Assembly: GCA_025938935.1 (NCBI GenBank)
Contig: JAPCWB010000001.1
Span: forward strand, 2,604,001 to 2,668,000
Origin: Novosphingobium sp. MW5
GTDB taxonomy: Bacteria > Pseudomonadota > Alphaproteobacteria > Sphingomonadales > Sphingomonadaceae
Direction: 5' to 3'
DNA: 64,000 nt
Within the stretch, counting starts at the first letter, position 1. Every line of letters starts with the position of its first letter. The position numbers and the translations under genes were made by a program. Below are positions 30,550 through 38,389 of this stretch, one piece after another. Below the pieces are notes generated by a model. That model did not search any database. It saw only the letters and a list, made by a program, of their open reading frames with translations, and was not told the origin of the DNA.

Positions 30550-30867
30550 TCAGGCTCGCGGAGGCGGCAGGGCAGGGGGAATGGCGAAACCGGCCAACTG
30601 GTCCGCTATGCCGGGCGCGGGCGTTGCCCCAAAGACGACGACTTCCCCGCCAACCCGCAGGTCGTCCGAATAGGGCGCGATGCAGCCGATGCAATCGTGC
30701 TGCGTCTCGGCTTGGCTCGGCGCGGAAGGCTTGGGCATTTGATGGCCGTGATGCGACGTCGCGGCGTGGCTCATGTCCGCCGGGACCGGCTGGTGATGCT
30801 GGGCGGACGCCAAGGCGGGCGCCGCCAGGCACAGGATCAGCAGATAGGCGAGCAGGCGGCGCAGCAT
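30550..30867 (-). CDS. Small secreted His/Met-rich protein with CIGC motif
   Basis: 105 aa with a signal peptide (about 1-22), then a His/Met-rich stretch (residues 24-45) and a CxxC pair at Cys59 and Cys62 (DCIGC), and a Pro/Ala-rich tail. The composition fits a periplasmic metal-binding protein, in the manner of DUF2946-like proteins. It lies between the glutaredoxin/MauE gene and the beta-barrel gene on the same strand, so all three probably belong to one metal-responsive operon. Function is inferred from residues and context. Confidence 0.65.
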   Translation of the reverse strand: MLRRLLAYLLILCLAAPALASAQHHQPVPADMSHAATSHHGHQMPKPSAPSQAETQHDCIGCIAPYSDDLRVGGEVVVFGATPAPGIADQLAGFAIPPALPPPRA

Positions 30868-30912
30868 GGCGGTCTCCTAGCGTCTCAATTGAAACTAGTC
30901 CATTGACCATGG

Positions 30913-31677
30913 TCAAAGGCCGTGGAGCGGGCGAGAGATCATACATGCCGCCATTCCGATCATCGCCAGGTTTTCACTCAGGGATACGAAGCCAAGCGGC
31001 ACCCGGCTGCTTCCGCCGACGCAGGCGCACTTGATGTCGCGCTTCTGCACGTAGACGGCATAAAACACCGATACGGCGCCGATAGTGCCGATGAACAAAG
31101 CCACCGGGATAGACAGCCAGTCGAGCGCGTGGGCGGCCATCAGCGTTCCGGCGCCGAATTCGAGGAACGGATAGGCATAGGCATAGGGCAGCCAGCGCTT
31201 GGCTAGCAGGTCATAGCCGAGGAACATGGTGGCAAACCGGTCAAGGTCCTGCAGCTTGAGCATGGCCAAGATGACCATGGCGAAGCTGACGAACCATTCG
31301 GCCGCGCGGACGGTAAGCGCGTCACCCAGCGTCATGAAGCTGGCGGCGAGGGCAAGCGCGCCCGCAGCGGCGAAGACGGCGAGCACCGGCACATAGCTGA
31401 CCTGGTCCGGGTCATTCACCTTGAGCCGGAAATAGCGGCGCAGATCGTCATATCCGCCGATCCGCTGGCCCTCGATGAACACCTGCGGTGTCGTCTTGAC
31501 GCCGTGTTCGGCCTTGAAGGCATCGGTCTGCCCGCGGGTGGTGAGCCAGCGGTCATCGACCTTGAACCCCTTGCGCCTGAGCAGGTGCAGGGCCTTCAGG
31601 CCATAGGGGCAGACGTGCTTTTCCATTACCATGCGGTGAAGGATGGCGGTGCGGGGGGTGGGGGAGTTTTCTGTCAT
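30913..31677 (-). CDS. Glutaredoxin - MauE/DoxX-like membrane fusion protein
   Basis: 254 aa. An N-terminal glutaredoxin-like domain (about residues 12-90) has CPYG at 23-26, so only one active-site Cys remains, and the cis-Pro motif TTPQVFIEGQRIGGYDDL. The C-terminal half has about five membrane helices like MauE/methylamine utilisation proteins, with a CAC motif at Cys217 and Cys219 facing a loop (DIKCACVGG). Redox delivery to envelope metal proteins is a reasonable inference. The start at ATG 31677 lies only a few bases downstream of the predicted transcription start of the MerR-type promoter, giving a near-leaderless message. Confidence 0.85.
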   Translation of the reverse strand: MTENSPTPRTAILHRMVMEKHVCPYGLKALHLLRRKGFKVDDRWLTTRGQTDAFKAEHGVKTTPQVFIEGQRIGGYDDLRRYFRLKVNDPDQVSYVPVLAVFAAAGALALAASFMTLGDALTVRAAEWFVSFAMVILAMLKLQDLDRFATMFLGYDLLAKRWLPYAYAYPFLEFGAGTLMAAHALDWLSIPVALFIGTIGAVSVFYAVYVQKRDIKCACVGGSSRVPLGFVSLSENLAMIGMAACMISRPLHGL

Positions 31678-31687
31678 GGCGAATCGG

Positions 31688-31719
31688 CTTATAGCTTCCG
31701 TACCATGGTACGGAGTCAA
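31688..31719 (-). promoter_or_regulatory. MerR-type promoter and operator
   Basis: Read on the minus strand, -35 TTGACT (31719-31714) and -10 TATAAG (31693-31688) are separated by 20 bases, the over-long spacer typical of MerR-family activation. The spacer contains the perfect 16-bp palindrome CCGTACCATGGTACGG (31698-31713). It drives the glutaredoxin/MauE gene and lies directly upstream of the divergent MerR gene. Confidence 0.88.
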
Positions 31720-31722
31720 GGG

Positions 31723-32112
31723 ATGGCGCTGACGATTTCAGGATTGGCGCGTGCCGGCGGCGTCAGCGTCGAGACGGTGCGGTACTACCAACGAAAGGGG
31801 CTGCTGTTTGATCCCAGGCCTTCGCGCGGGGCTGGATCGGGAATCCGCCATTATGATGAGGATGACGTGCGCCGCCTGCGTTTCATCCGATCTGCCCAGC
31901 GGGCTGGCTTCACGCTCGACGAGATCGCAGGCCTGCTTGCGCCCGAACGCACACGCGGCGAGGTACGTGACATGGCGCAGGCACGCATTGGCAGGCTCGA
32001 TGAACAGATCGCCGAACTTCGGGCCGCTCGGGCCTGGCTGGGGGAACTCGCGGGCGAATGCGCGCGCGGCGGACCGGGGCCGTGCCCGATCATCGCCGCA
32101 TTCGAGACCTGA
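31723..32112 (+). CDS. MerR family transcriptional regulator, CueR-like metal sensor
   Basis: 129 aa: winged helix at about 1-70 (SVETVRYYQRKGLL), a long dimerisation helix, and a C-terminal metal loop with Cys113 and Cys121 (CARGGPGPCPII). The C-x7-C spacing is that of CueR, the Cu(I)/Ag(I)/Au(I) sensor. It lacks the third Cys of mercury-sensing MerR. ATG 31723 is preferred over ATG 31704, which lies inside the operator. The regulator is divergent from the glutaredoxin/MauE operon and most likely activates it through the 20-bp-spacer promoter. Confidence 0.88.
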   Translation: MALTISGLARAGGVSVETVRYYQRKGLLFDPRPSRGAGSGIRHYDEDDVRRLRFIRSAQRAGFTLDEIAGLLAPERTRGEVRDMAQARIGRLDEQIAELRAARAWLGELAGECARGGPGPCPIIAAFET

Positions 32113-32115
32113 CGT

Positions 32116-33216
32116 CTAGACGTTGAACTTGAAGTGCATGACGTCACCATCCTGCACCACGTATTCCTTGCCTTCCTGACGCAGTTTCCCGGCATCCTTG
32201 GCACCGGCTTCGCCGCCGAGCGCAACGAAATCGTCGAAGGCGATCGTTTCGGCGCGGATGAAGCCGCGCTGCATGTCGGAGTGGATCTCGCCGGCGGCTT
32301 CCGGGGCCTTGGCACCCTTGTGCACGGTCCAGGCGCGCGCTTCCTTGGGGCCAACGGTGAAGAAGGTGATCAGGTGGAGCAGGTCGTAGCCCGAGCGGAT
32401 GACACGGGCGAGGCCGGTTTCGTGGAGGCCCATTTCCTCAAGGAAGACCATACGCTCTTCCGGGTCCATGCCGACCAGCTCGCTCTCGATCGCGGCGGAG
32501 ACGATTACGGCATTGGCGCCTTCCGCCTTGGCCTTTTCGAACACCTTGGCGGAGAATTCATTGCCGTTGGCGGCGCTCTCTTCGTCGACATTGCAGACGT
32601 AGAGCACCGGCTTGGCGGTCAGCAGCTGGGCCTGATTGAACACGCGCAGTTCGTCCTCGCCTTCGGGGCGGGCCAAGCGGGCCGGCTTACCTTCGCGCAG
32701 CAGTTCGAGCGCGGGGGCGAGCACGGCGGCAATCAGCTTGTTTTCCTTGTCGCCCTGCGCGGCCTTCTTCTGAGCGGCGGGAACCCGCTTTTCGAGGCTC
32801 TCGAGGTCGGACAGCATCAGTTCGGTTTCGACCGTATCAGCGTCGGACACCGGATCGACCTTGTTGTCGACGTGCTGGATGTCGTCGTTCTCGAAGCAGC
32901 GCAGCACGTGGACGATGGCGTCAACCTCGCGGATGTTGCCGAGGAACTGGTTGCCGAGTCCTTCGCCCTTGCTCGCGCCGCGCACCAGCCCGGCGATGTC
33001 GACGAATCCAAGCTGGGTCGGGATGATCTTCTGGCTGCCGGCGATGGCGGCCAGCTTGTCGAGCCGGGGATCGGGCACGCCGACATTGCCGACGTTCGGC
33101 TCGATCGTGCAGAACGGATAGTTCGCCGCCTGCGCCGCCTGCGTCTCGGTCAGCGCGTTGAACAGGGTGGACTTGCCGACATTCGGCAGGCCGACGATAC
33201 CGCAGCGGAAACCCAT
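32116..33216 (-). CDS. ychF: Redox-regulated ATPase YchF (Obg-like)
   Basis: A 366-aa P-loop protein of the TRAFAC class that binds ribosomes and prefers ATP. The G1 motif GLPNVGKST, switch motif DIAGLVRGASKGEGLGN and the C-terminal TGS domain with FFTVGPKEARAWTVHKG are all present. The C-terminus FNV is typical. It is a single gene, convergent with the MerR regulator; the two stops are four bases apart within a palindrome ACGTCTAGACGT. Confidence 0.96.
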   Translation of the reverse strand: MGFRCGIVGLPNVGKSTLFNALTETQAAQAANYPFCTIEPNVGNVGVPDPRLDKLAAIAGSQKIIPTQLGFVDIAGLVRGASKGEGLGNQFLGNIREVDAIVHVLRCFENDDIQHVDNKVDPVSDADTVETELMLSDLESLEKRVPAAQKKAAQGDKENKLIAAVLAPALELLREGKPARLARPEGEDELRVFNQAQLLTAKPVLYVCNVDEESAANGNEFSAKVFEKAKAEGANAVIVSAAIESELVGMDPEERMVFLEEMGLHETGLARVIRSGYDLLHLITFFTVGPKEARAWTVHKGAKAPEAAGEIHSDMQRGFIRAETIAFDDFVALGGEAGAKDAGKLRQEGKEYVVQDGDVMHFKFNV

Positions 33217-33278
33217 TTCTTACTCCAGTTCAGGGATCGGGCCGCCCATAGGGGCAGAATGCCGGTTTGGCGAGGGGG

Positions 33279-33777
33279 CTATAGGCTGGAGAGCCAGTGA
33301 GCAGTTTCGGCAGGGTCGCGGAACCGCAGGACGGTGCCGCCAAAGCTCTCCAGCGTCCGCCTGTTGCGCTTGTGCCACCCAAGGCGGAACGTTGCCACGA
33401 AATGCAGGAATTCCCAGTTCAGGTTTTCGTTGCAGCCCTCGGTCATGTCGGGCCGGTTAGTTCCCCGGTACTGCCACCAGCGGCGGAATACGCGCCACAG
33501 GCACTGGACGGTAGGATAGTCGAGCCAGACTACGGTATCGGCCCGCTTGATGCGTTCGGGCAAGGTGGAGCCGTAATTGCCGTCGATGATCCAGCGATCC
33601 TGCGCCAGCACCTGCCGAACTTCGGCGAACGCTTGCTCACGGTCGCGCTCGATCCAGCCAGTGCAGCCAGTGCAGGCGGTCCATGTGATAGAGCGGCAAG
33701 CCCGTGCGCTCCGCCAAGGCCCGCGACAAGGTCGATTTTCCCGCGCCGGGCGAGCCGATGACCAGCACGCGGTGCAT
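33279..33777 (-). CDS. P-loop adenylate-kinase-like protein (topology modulation type), frameshifted
   Basis: The N-terminal part from ATG 33777 reads [36 protein letters not shown], a Walker A kinase of the topology-modulation/FlaR group. The C-terminal part ([28 protein letters not shown]) is in another frame. One extra base at about 33660 (GATCCAGCCAGTGC) separates them; removing it gives [20 protein letters not shown] and one protein of about 165 aa. Phosphorylation of a nucleotide-like substrate is inferred from the fold only. It is downstream of pth on the same strand. Confidence 0.8.
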
Positions 33778-33782
33778 GGTAC

Positions 33783-34352
33783 TCAGTCCTGCTGGCGCAG
33801 CGCGACGTCGCTCATGAAGCGGACATCATCGCCCTTGGTCAGCCATTCCGCCTCGGCCGCCACTGCGCCCAGCATCCCGGCGAGGTCGTCCATTTCGGAC
33901 TTGGCATAGTTGCCCAGCACATAGCCGGTCACCCGGTCCTTGTGCCCCGGGTGGCCGATACCGAGCCGCACCCGGCGGAAGTCAGGACCCATGTGCTGGT
34001 CGATCGAGCGCAGGCCATTGTGCCCCGCCGTGCCGCCGCCCTGCTTCACCTTCACCTTGAAAGGCGCGAGGTCGAGCTCGTCGTGGAAGACGGTGAGGGC
34101 ATCCGTGCCGAGCTTGTAGAAGCGCAGCGCTTCTCCAACCGATCGGCCGCTCTCGTTCATGAATGTCGCCGGTTTCAGCAGCAGCACTTTTTCAGTGCCG
34201 ATGCGCCCCTCTTGCAGCCATCCCCGGAACTTCTTCTGCACCGGGCCGAAATTGTGCATGCCTGCGATCACGTCGAGCGCCATGAAGCCGACGTTGTGCC
34301 GGTGCATCGCATATTGCGGTCCGGGATTGCCGAGGCCGACCCAAAGCTGCAC
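33783..34352 (-). CDS. pth: Peptidyl-tRNA hydrolase
   Basis: Releases tRNA from prematurely dropped peptidyl-tRNA. The 189-aa protein has the N-terminal [20 protein letters not shown] with catalytic His20. [14 protein letters not shown] and [27 protein letters not shown] supply the tRNA-binding Asn residues and the catalytic Asp. It follows rplY, as in many proteobacteria, with a hairpin between them. The start ATG 34352 gives the family length. Confidence 0.95.
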   Translation of the reverse strand: MQLWVGLGNPGPQYAMHRHNVGFMALDVIAGMHNFGPVQKKFRGWLQEGRIGTEKVLLLKPATFMNESGRSVGEALRFYKLGTDALTVFHDELDLAPFKVKVKQGGGTAGHNGLRSIDQHMGPDFRRVRLGIGHPGHKDRVTGYVLGNYAKSEMDDLAGMLGAVAAEAEWLTKGDDVRFMSDVALRQQD

Positions 34353-34372
34353 GTCAGATCTCCAAACGAAAA

Positions 34373-34396
34373 CCGGGCCACATCGCTGCGGCCCGG
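34373..34396 (-). terminator. Intrinsic terminator or attenuator between rplY and pth
   Basis: On the minus strand GGGCCGCAG...GGCCCGG forms a 7-bp CCGGGCC/GGCCCGG stem (arms 34390-34396 and 34373-34379, loop 10 bases) followed by TTTTCG. It lies 44 bases after the rplY stop and 20 before the pth start, so it probably ends or attenuates the rplY transcript. Confidence 0.7.
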
Positions 34397-34439
34397 CTTC
34401 TGATGGGACAGACTGGCCGTCCCGGTCAACCTGACAGGC

Positions 34440-35054
34440 TTATTCGCCCGCGTCGGTCTTGCTGTTGTCGCCTTCTTCGCTGCGCAGGCCCGAAGGTGCA
34501 ACGATGGTGGCGATGGTGAAGTCGCGATCGGTGATGGCCGAAACCGCGCCTTCCGGCAGGGTCACGTGGCTGATGTGGATCGAGGCGCCCACGTCGAGAC
34601 CGGTGACGTCGATCGCCACCTCGTCAGGAATGCCTTCCGGATCGCAGATCAGGTCAAGCTCGTGACGGACGATGTTGAGCACGCCGCCGCGCTTCAGGCC
34701 CGGCGAGGCCGCTTCGTTGATGAAGTGGACCGGCACGTTCACGTGGACCTTGTGGTCCTTCGAAATGCGCAGGAAGTCCGCATGGAGCGGGCGATCGTTG
34801 ACGGGGTGGAAGGCGACGTCCTTCGGCAGCGTCCGCACGGTCTTGCCGCCAACAGTGATCTCGACAATCGAGTTGAAGAAGTGGCCGGTGCCAAGCTGGC
34901 GGACCAGTTCCTTCTCTTCGACGTGGATCGCGGCGGGTTCTTCGTTGTTACCATAAACAACGGCGGGGACGCGGCCTTCACGACGCAGTGCACGGGAGGC
35001 TCCCTTGCCTGCCCGATCGCGCGTCTCAGCCGGCAGGGTCAGCGTATCGCTCAT
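34440..35054 (-). CDS. rplY: 50S ribosomal protein L25 (CTC type)
   Basis: 5S rRNA-binding ribosomal protein of the long CTC type, 204 aa. The N-terminal L25 domain (about 1-95) has [24 protein letters not shown]. The C-terminal TL5-like beta domain (about 100-185) contains [24 protein letters not shown] charged tail ends the protein. It is the first gene of rplY-pth. Confidence 0.95.
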   Translation of the reverse strand: MSDTLTLPAETRDRAGKGASRALRREGRVPAVVYGNNEEPAAIHVEEKELVRQLGTGHFFNSIVEITVGGKTVRTLPKDVAFHPVNDRPLHADFLRISKDHKVHVNVPVHFINEAASPGLKRGGVLNIVRHELDLICDPEGIPDEVAIDVTGLDVGASIHISHVTLPEGAVSAITDRDFTIATIVAPSGLRSEEGDNSKTDAGE

Positions 35055-35173
35055 ATGACTTGCCTTTCGAAAACGAGAAAAAGTACAACTTCTCCGTCAC
35101 GCCTCCAGGGATGACCATGACGGGAAGGGCGCGCCGTTAGCGGCATTGCGCGGCAAATGCAAGGATTGCCGGC

Positions 35174-36028
35174 TTATTGCACCCGCCGGACGGTCCAGCC
35201 ACGCTTCTGCATCAGCGCGGGAATGCCATCATCAGCAGCCAGATGGGCGGCACCAACGGCAACGAAGGGACGATGCCCCTTGCGCAGCATCTCTTCGATC
35301 TGGACGATCCAGGCCGCATTGCGATCCGAATAGAGCGCCTTGCGCAGTTCCGGATCGGCAAGGATGCCGGACCGGGTTTCCTTGCCAATCAGAACCATGT
35401 CGCCCTTGCGCCATGCCTCGGCAAGCTGGACCTCGTCGGCTTCGCCCCGATTATCGCGCAGGGCCGCATTCAGCAGGTCGCGCTGTTCCTTTTCGGGCAG
35501 GCTATCGAATATGCCGAGCTGTTTGCGCGTTCCTTCCAGTTCGGCGCGCGGCTTGCCCGGCGCAGCCTTGACCAGCGCAAGGTCGATGCCGTGGTCGGAA
35601 TCGGAAGTTTTGTTGGCGAGTTGGGCCAATGTCAGCGCCGCCGCCCAGGTTTCGAGACTGGCAAAGGTCGCATCCTGCGCCTTCGTTTCGGCATAAAGCT
35701 TTTGCAGGGCAGGCCTTACCGATGGATCCACCCGCTCGCTAAGCGGTGGTTGGCCGGGAGTCTGGGCGAGTTCGTTGAACACGGTGCCCATCGCGCCGGT
35801 GTTCTCGATATCGGCTATCTCCAGCACGATCATGTCCGCACTAGCGAGCGCCCGGTCGATGTCCTTCGAACGCCAGTCTGCCGCGCGGGGCAGCATGTGG
35901 ATCGTCCCGAACAGCCAGCCATGCTCGCCGCCCGGCCCGGTCAGCTCCCACATTGCCGGCTTCGCCTCATCTGGACGGGAGCAGGCTGCAAGGGCTGCGA
36001 GGGCCAGCACGACGAGCAGGCGGCGCAT
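35174..36028 (-). CDS. TraB/GumN family lipoprotein (first paralogue)
   Basis: 284 aa with a lipoprotein signal (LAACS, Cys16). The TraB/GumN domain starts with GGEHGWLFGTIHMLP, contains the conserved His of GTIH and Glu in MIVLEIAD, and ends with GHRPFVAVGAAHLAADDGIPALMQKRGW, where GAAHL is the second metal-type motif. The family resembles Tiki-type metalloproteases; activity in bacteria is not established. It lies three bases after a second paralogue of the same architecture, so it arose by tandem duplication. Confidence 0.9.
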   Translation of the reverse strand: MRRLLVVLALAALAACSRPDEAKPAMWELTGPGGEHGWLFGTIHMLPRAADWRSKDIDRALASADMIVLEIADIENTGAMGTVFNELAQTPGQPPLSERVDPSVRPALQKLYAETKAQDATFASLETWAAALTLAQLANKTSDSDHGIDLALVKAAPGKPRAELEGTRKQLGIFDSLPEKEQRDLLNAALRDNRGEADEVQLAEAWRKGDMVLIGKETRSGILADPELRKALYSDRNAAWIVQIEEMLRKGHRPFVAVGAAHLAADDGIPALMQKRGWTVRRVQ

Positions 36029-36031
36029 CGA

Positions 36032-36949
36032 TTACTGGACCCGCGTCAGCTTGAAGCCCTGCTTCTTCAGCATCGACTGGACGCTGTCCTTGCCGGCAAG
36101 GTGACCTGCGCCGACCGCGATGAACACAGTGCCGGGCTTGTCCATGCGTTCCTTGATCCAGCCGGTCCAGTTGCGGTTGCGGTTGGTCAGTAGCGCCTTC
36201 ATCAGCGCGGGATCGGTTTCACCGGTGTTCATAAGCTGCCCGAGCTTTTCGGGGTTTCCGCCGGACCAGTACTTTACCATGGAATCGATCTGCGTCTTGA
36301 ACTTGGGCATGCCCTTGATCGTGTCGCGCAGGTAAGTGACCTGTGCCTTCTGGGGCAGGGCATCAAAGATGCCGAGCTGGAATTCCGCGGTTTCAAGCCC
36401 GACCTGCGGGGTCTTCGAAGCCTTGGCGCGGTTTTGCAGCTGCGATTCCACGCCGGATTCGGCCGTATAGCCGTGCTTCATCAGGGGCAGGGTGGACAGC
36501 GTGACGGCCACGAACCACGGCTCGAGTGGATCGAAGGCACCGGCGGGCAGCCCGTTTTCGGCGAGCGTCTTGTTGAGCGCGGTGTAGTCCTTCGGGCTCA
36601 GGACCGTCTTCAAGGTCTGGCCCTTGGGCAGCAAGGCGATCTTGCCCACCAGGCCCTGCATCTTGGCAGGGTCGATCTCCGGAATCTCGGTGACCAGCGT
36701 GTCCGAGCTGTCAAAGGCCTTGGCAACCGGGCCCTGCATCCAGTCGATGCCCTTGGGCAGGACGTGGATCGTGCCGAACAGGTAGATGGTGGTGTCCGGG
36801 TCGGACAGCTTCCATAGCGCCGGCTTGGCCGCAATCGGGGCTGCGGCGGCAGTGGCAGAAACCTTTGCTTCCTTGGCAAAGGCCGGCGCACCGGAAAACA
36901 TAAGTGCGAGGCAGGCTGCACCGGACAGGCACTTGGACATCAGGTTCAT
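36032..36949 (-). CDS. TraB/GumN family secreted protein (second paralogue)
   Basis: 305 aa with a Sec signal peptide (about 1-25, AFA). The conserved TraB motifs are LFGTIHVLP with its His near residue 58, ETEIPEI-type acidic segment (VTEIPEID) and GTVFIAVGAGHLAGKDSVQSML near the C-terminus. It differs from the next gene by lacking a lipobox Cys and by divergent middle helices, so the two paralogues may sit in different envelope locations. It is co-directional with and upstream of the first paralogue. Confidence 0.9.
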   Translation of the reverse strand: MNLMSKCLSGAACLALMFSGAPAFAKEAKVSATAAAAPIAAKPALWKLSDPDTTIYLFGTIHVLPKGIDWMQGPVAKAFDSSDTLVTEIPEIDPAKMQGLVGKIALLPKGQTLKTVLSPKDYTALNKTLAENGLPAGAFDPLEPWFVAVTLSTLPLMKHGYTAESGVESQLQNRAKASKTPQVGLETAEFQLGIFDALPQKAQVTYLRDTIKGMPKFKTQIDSMVKYWSGGNPEKLGQLMNTGETDPALMKALLTNRNRNWTGWIKERMDKPGTVFIAVGAGHLAGKDSVQSMLKKQGFKLTRVQ

Positions 36950-36995
36950 TGGGGGGACTCCTTGGGTTTGAACAGGTTATAAGCGATTGAACGGT

Positions 36996-37640
36996 TTAGC
37001 GATAGCGGCGCCACATCCAGCCGAGTGACCAGACGATGATGACGACCCAGAAAATGGCGTAGCCCTGCGGTTCGGCCACGAAACCGCCGCGCCAGGCGAT
37101 CCACCAGCCGATGCTGAGGAAAAAGAAGGCATAGAGCGCCAGCATCCCGCCGAAGTTGTAGGCGGCCAGATCATGCTCGTCGGCGCTCTGGTGCCAGCGG
37201 TAATAGAGCCAGCCGAGCAGCGGCATGGCGGCCAGCAAGACCAGGGCAACAGTCGGGTCGAGCGGCGTGTCATAGGCCAGCAAGCTGGCGTCGCCCGGCG
37301 CGCGCTGATCGCCCAGTTGGAAAAGGAAGCCCGCCACCGCACCAAGCGCCACCGTCCCATAGAGCACGATCCGATTGGTCCTTTGCCGCGGCGAGCGCGG
37401 AAGCCATTCGCCTTCGCTGCCCTTGCGCAGCAGCCACCAGGCCAGCGATCCGCAAAGCAGGACAACGACTGACACTACGGCGATGCCTTTCAGCGTGACC
37501 TCGCCCTTTTCATGCGATGCCATGCCGAAGCCGGCCACGACGCCGATGGTGAAGACAACCAGCAGGCCGCCGATGAACAGGCGCAGGATGCGGGCCAGTG
37601 TCGACTGCTCACGCGGCGCGTCTTCATTCTGCTGCATCAT
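36996..37640 (-). CDS. Hypothetical multi-pass membrane protein of the XRE operon
   Basis: 214 aa with five or six hydrophobic helices and no recognised family. A short charged N-terminus precedes the first helix (LFIGGLLVVFTIGVVAGFG), and an R-rich loop (PRSPRQRTNR) near residue 85 defines the inside. The start is at ATG 37640 or 37637, overlapping the end of the XRE regulator, so it is translationally coupled to it. It is the last gene of a three-gene operon with another membrane protein and an HTH repressor. Confidence 0.72.
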   Translation of the reverse strand: MMQQNEDAPREQSTLARILRLFIGGLLVVFTIGVVAGFGMASHEKGEVTLKGIAVVSVVVLLCGSLAWWLLRKGSEGEWLPRSPRQRTNRIVLYGTVALGAVAGFLFQLGDQRAPGDASLLAYDTPLDPTVALVLLAAMPLLGWLYYRWHQSADEHDLAAYNFGGMLALYAFFFLSIGWWIAWRGGFVAEPQGYAIFWVVIIVWSLGWMWRRYR

Positions 37641-37821
37641 TGAAGATCTCCTCGATCTGGAGTTCGAACAGGCGGGCGATACGGAAGGCGAGGGGAAGCG
37701 AGGGATCGTGCTTGCCGGTCTCGATCGCGTTCACTGCCTGGCGGGACACGTCGAGCCGCTCGGCAAGCTCTGCCTGGCTCCAGTTTCGTTCGGCCCTGAG
37801 GACTTTGAGGCGATTTTCCAT
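37624..37821 (-). CDS. XRE family helix-turn-helix regulator
   Basis: A compact 65-aa repressor-type HTH (LKVLRAERNWSQAELAERLDVSRQAVNAIETGKHDPSLPLAFRIARLFE), covering almost the whole protein. Very similar small regulators usually sit beside polytopic membrane proteins of unknown function, as here. It lies 11 bases after the upstream membrane protein gene and overlaps the downstream one. Autoregulation through the palindrome at 38281-38296 is a strong inference from position. Confidence 0.93.
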   Translation of the reverse strand: MENRLKVLRAERNWSQAELAERLDVSRQAVNAIETGKHDPSLPLAFRIARLFELQIEEIFNDAAE

Positions 37822-37832
37822 CCCCTATCCCC

Positions 37833-38243
37833 TCAGAACCGATCGCGAACGTAGGCGTATGCATAGCCGGCGTAGAACGCCACGGAGGCGGAGATTGCCG
37901 CCATGTACCCGTCAGCCATCCATGCCGTGAGGACCCCATCGGCCTTGCCATCGTCATGCAAGGTGATGTCAGCCCACAGCACGAGCAGATAAGCGCCCAT
38001 GAAAAAGGTGAGGAATTGCTGACCCTTTGCGCAGAGCGACCGGAAATAGTCATCCATCCGGTAATTCCATGCGACGGAGAGCATGCCGCCGGCAGCGATA
38101 CCCATGACGGGGCCGGACTTGCCCACGTGCCAACCCGCAAGGTGCGAGACGAGCAAAAGCAGCGATCCAATCGCGCCGAGCCACATCGTGCCATAGGCAA
38201 TGCTGCGCTGCTTCTGCGTGATAGGTTGCGGATCGCCAAACAT
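37833..38243 (-). CDS. Hypothetical membrane protein, first gene of the XRE operon
   Basis: 136 aa from ATG 38243, which has a GGAAGGG element eight bases upstream. Four hydrophobic helices are visible (for example IGSLLLLVSHLAGWHVG and LTFFMGAYLLVLWADI), so it is an inner-membrane protein. It is reminiscent of DUF2178-like proteins that pair with small XRE regulators, but the family match is not certain. Transcription starts just upstream from the TTGACA promoter that overlaps the operator. Confidence 0.72.
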   Translation of the reverse strand: MFGDPQPITQKQRSIAYGTMWLGAIGSLLLLVSHLAGWHVGKSGPVMGIAAGGMLSVAWNYRMDDYFRSLCAKGQQFLTFFMGAYLLVLWADITLHDDGKADGVLTAWMADGYMAAISASVAFYAGYAYAYVRDRF

Positions 38244-38280
38244 GATTTGCCCTTCCGGTGTCAGCATGCCCTGCCATTAT

Positions 38281-38325
38281 GTCAGGTATGCCTGACTATA
38301 TGTCGCGATTCGCTGACAGTGTCAA
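38281..38325 (-). promoter_or_regulatory. Promoter with perfect palindromic operator for the XRE operon
   Basis: On the minus strand -35 TTGACA (38325-38320) and a -10-like CATATA (38302-38297) are 17 bases apart. The -10 is followed at once by the perfect inverted repeat GTCAGG-CATA-CCTGAC (38296-38281). Further CTGAC/TGTCA half sites lie at 38312-38336. Repressor binding there would block RNA polymerase at the start site. Confidence 0.8.
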
Positions 38326-38389
38326 GACAACCTGACATCCCTCCATCCGAAGGTTGATTTGCGCCCCTCCATCGGCCAAAGGGCCGCCC

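Noticed and set aside
31723..32112. Mercury resistance regulator
   Set aside because: The protein has only the two Cys of the CueR-type loop, and no merT, merP or merA gene is present.
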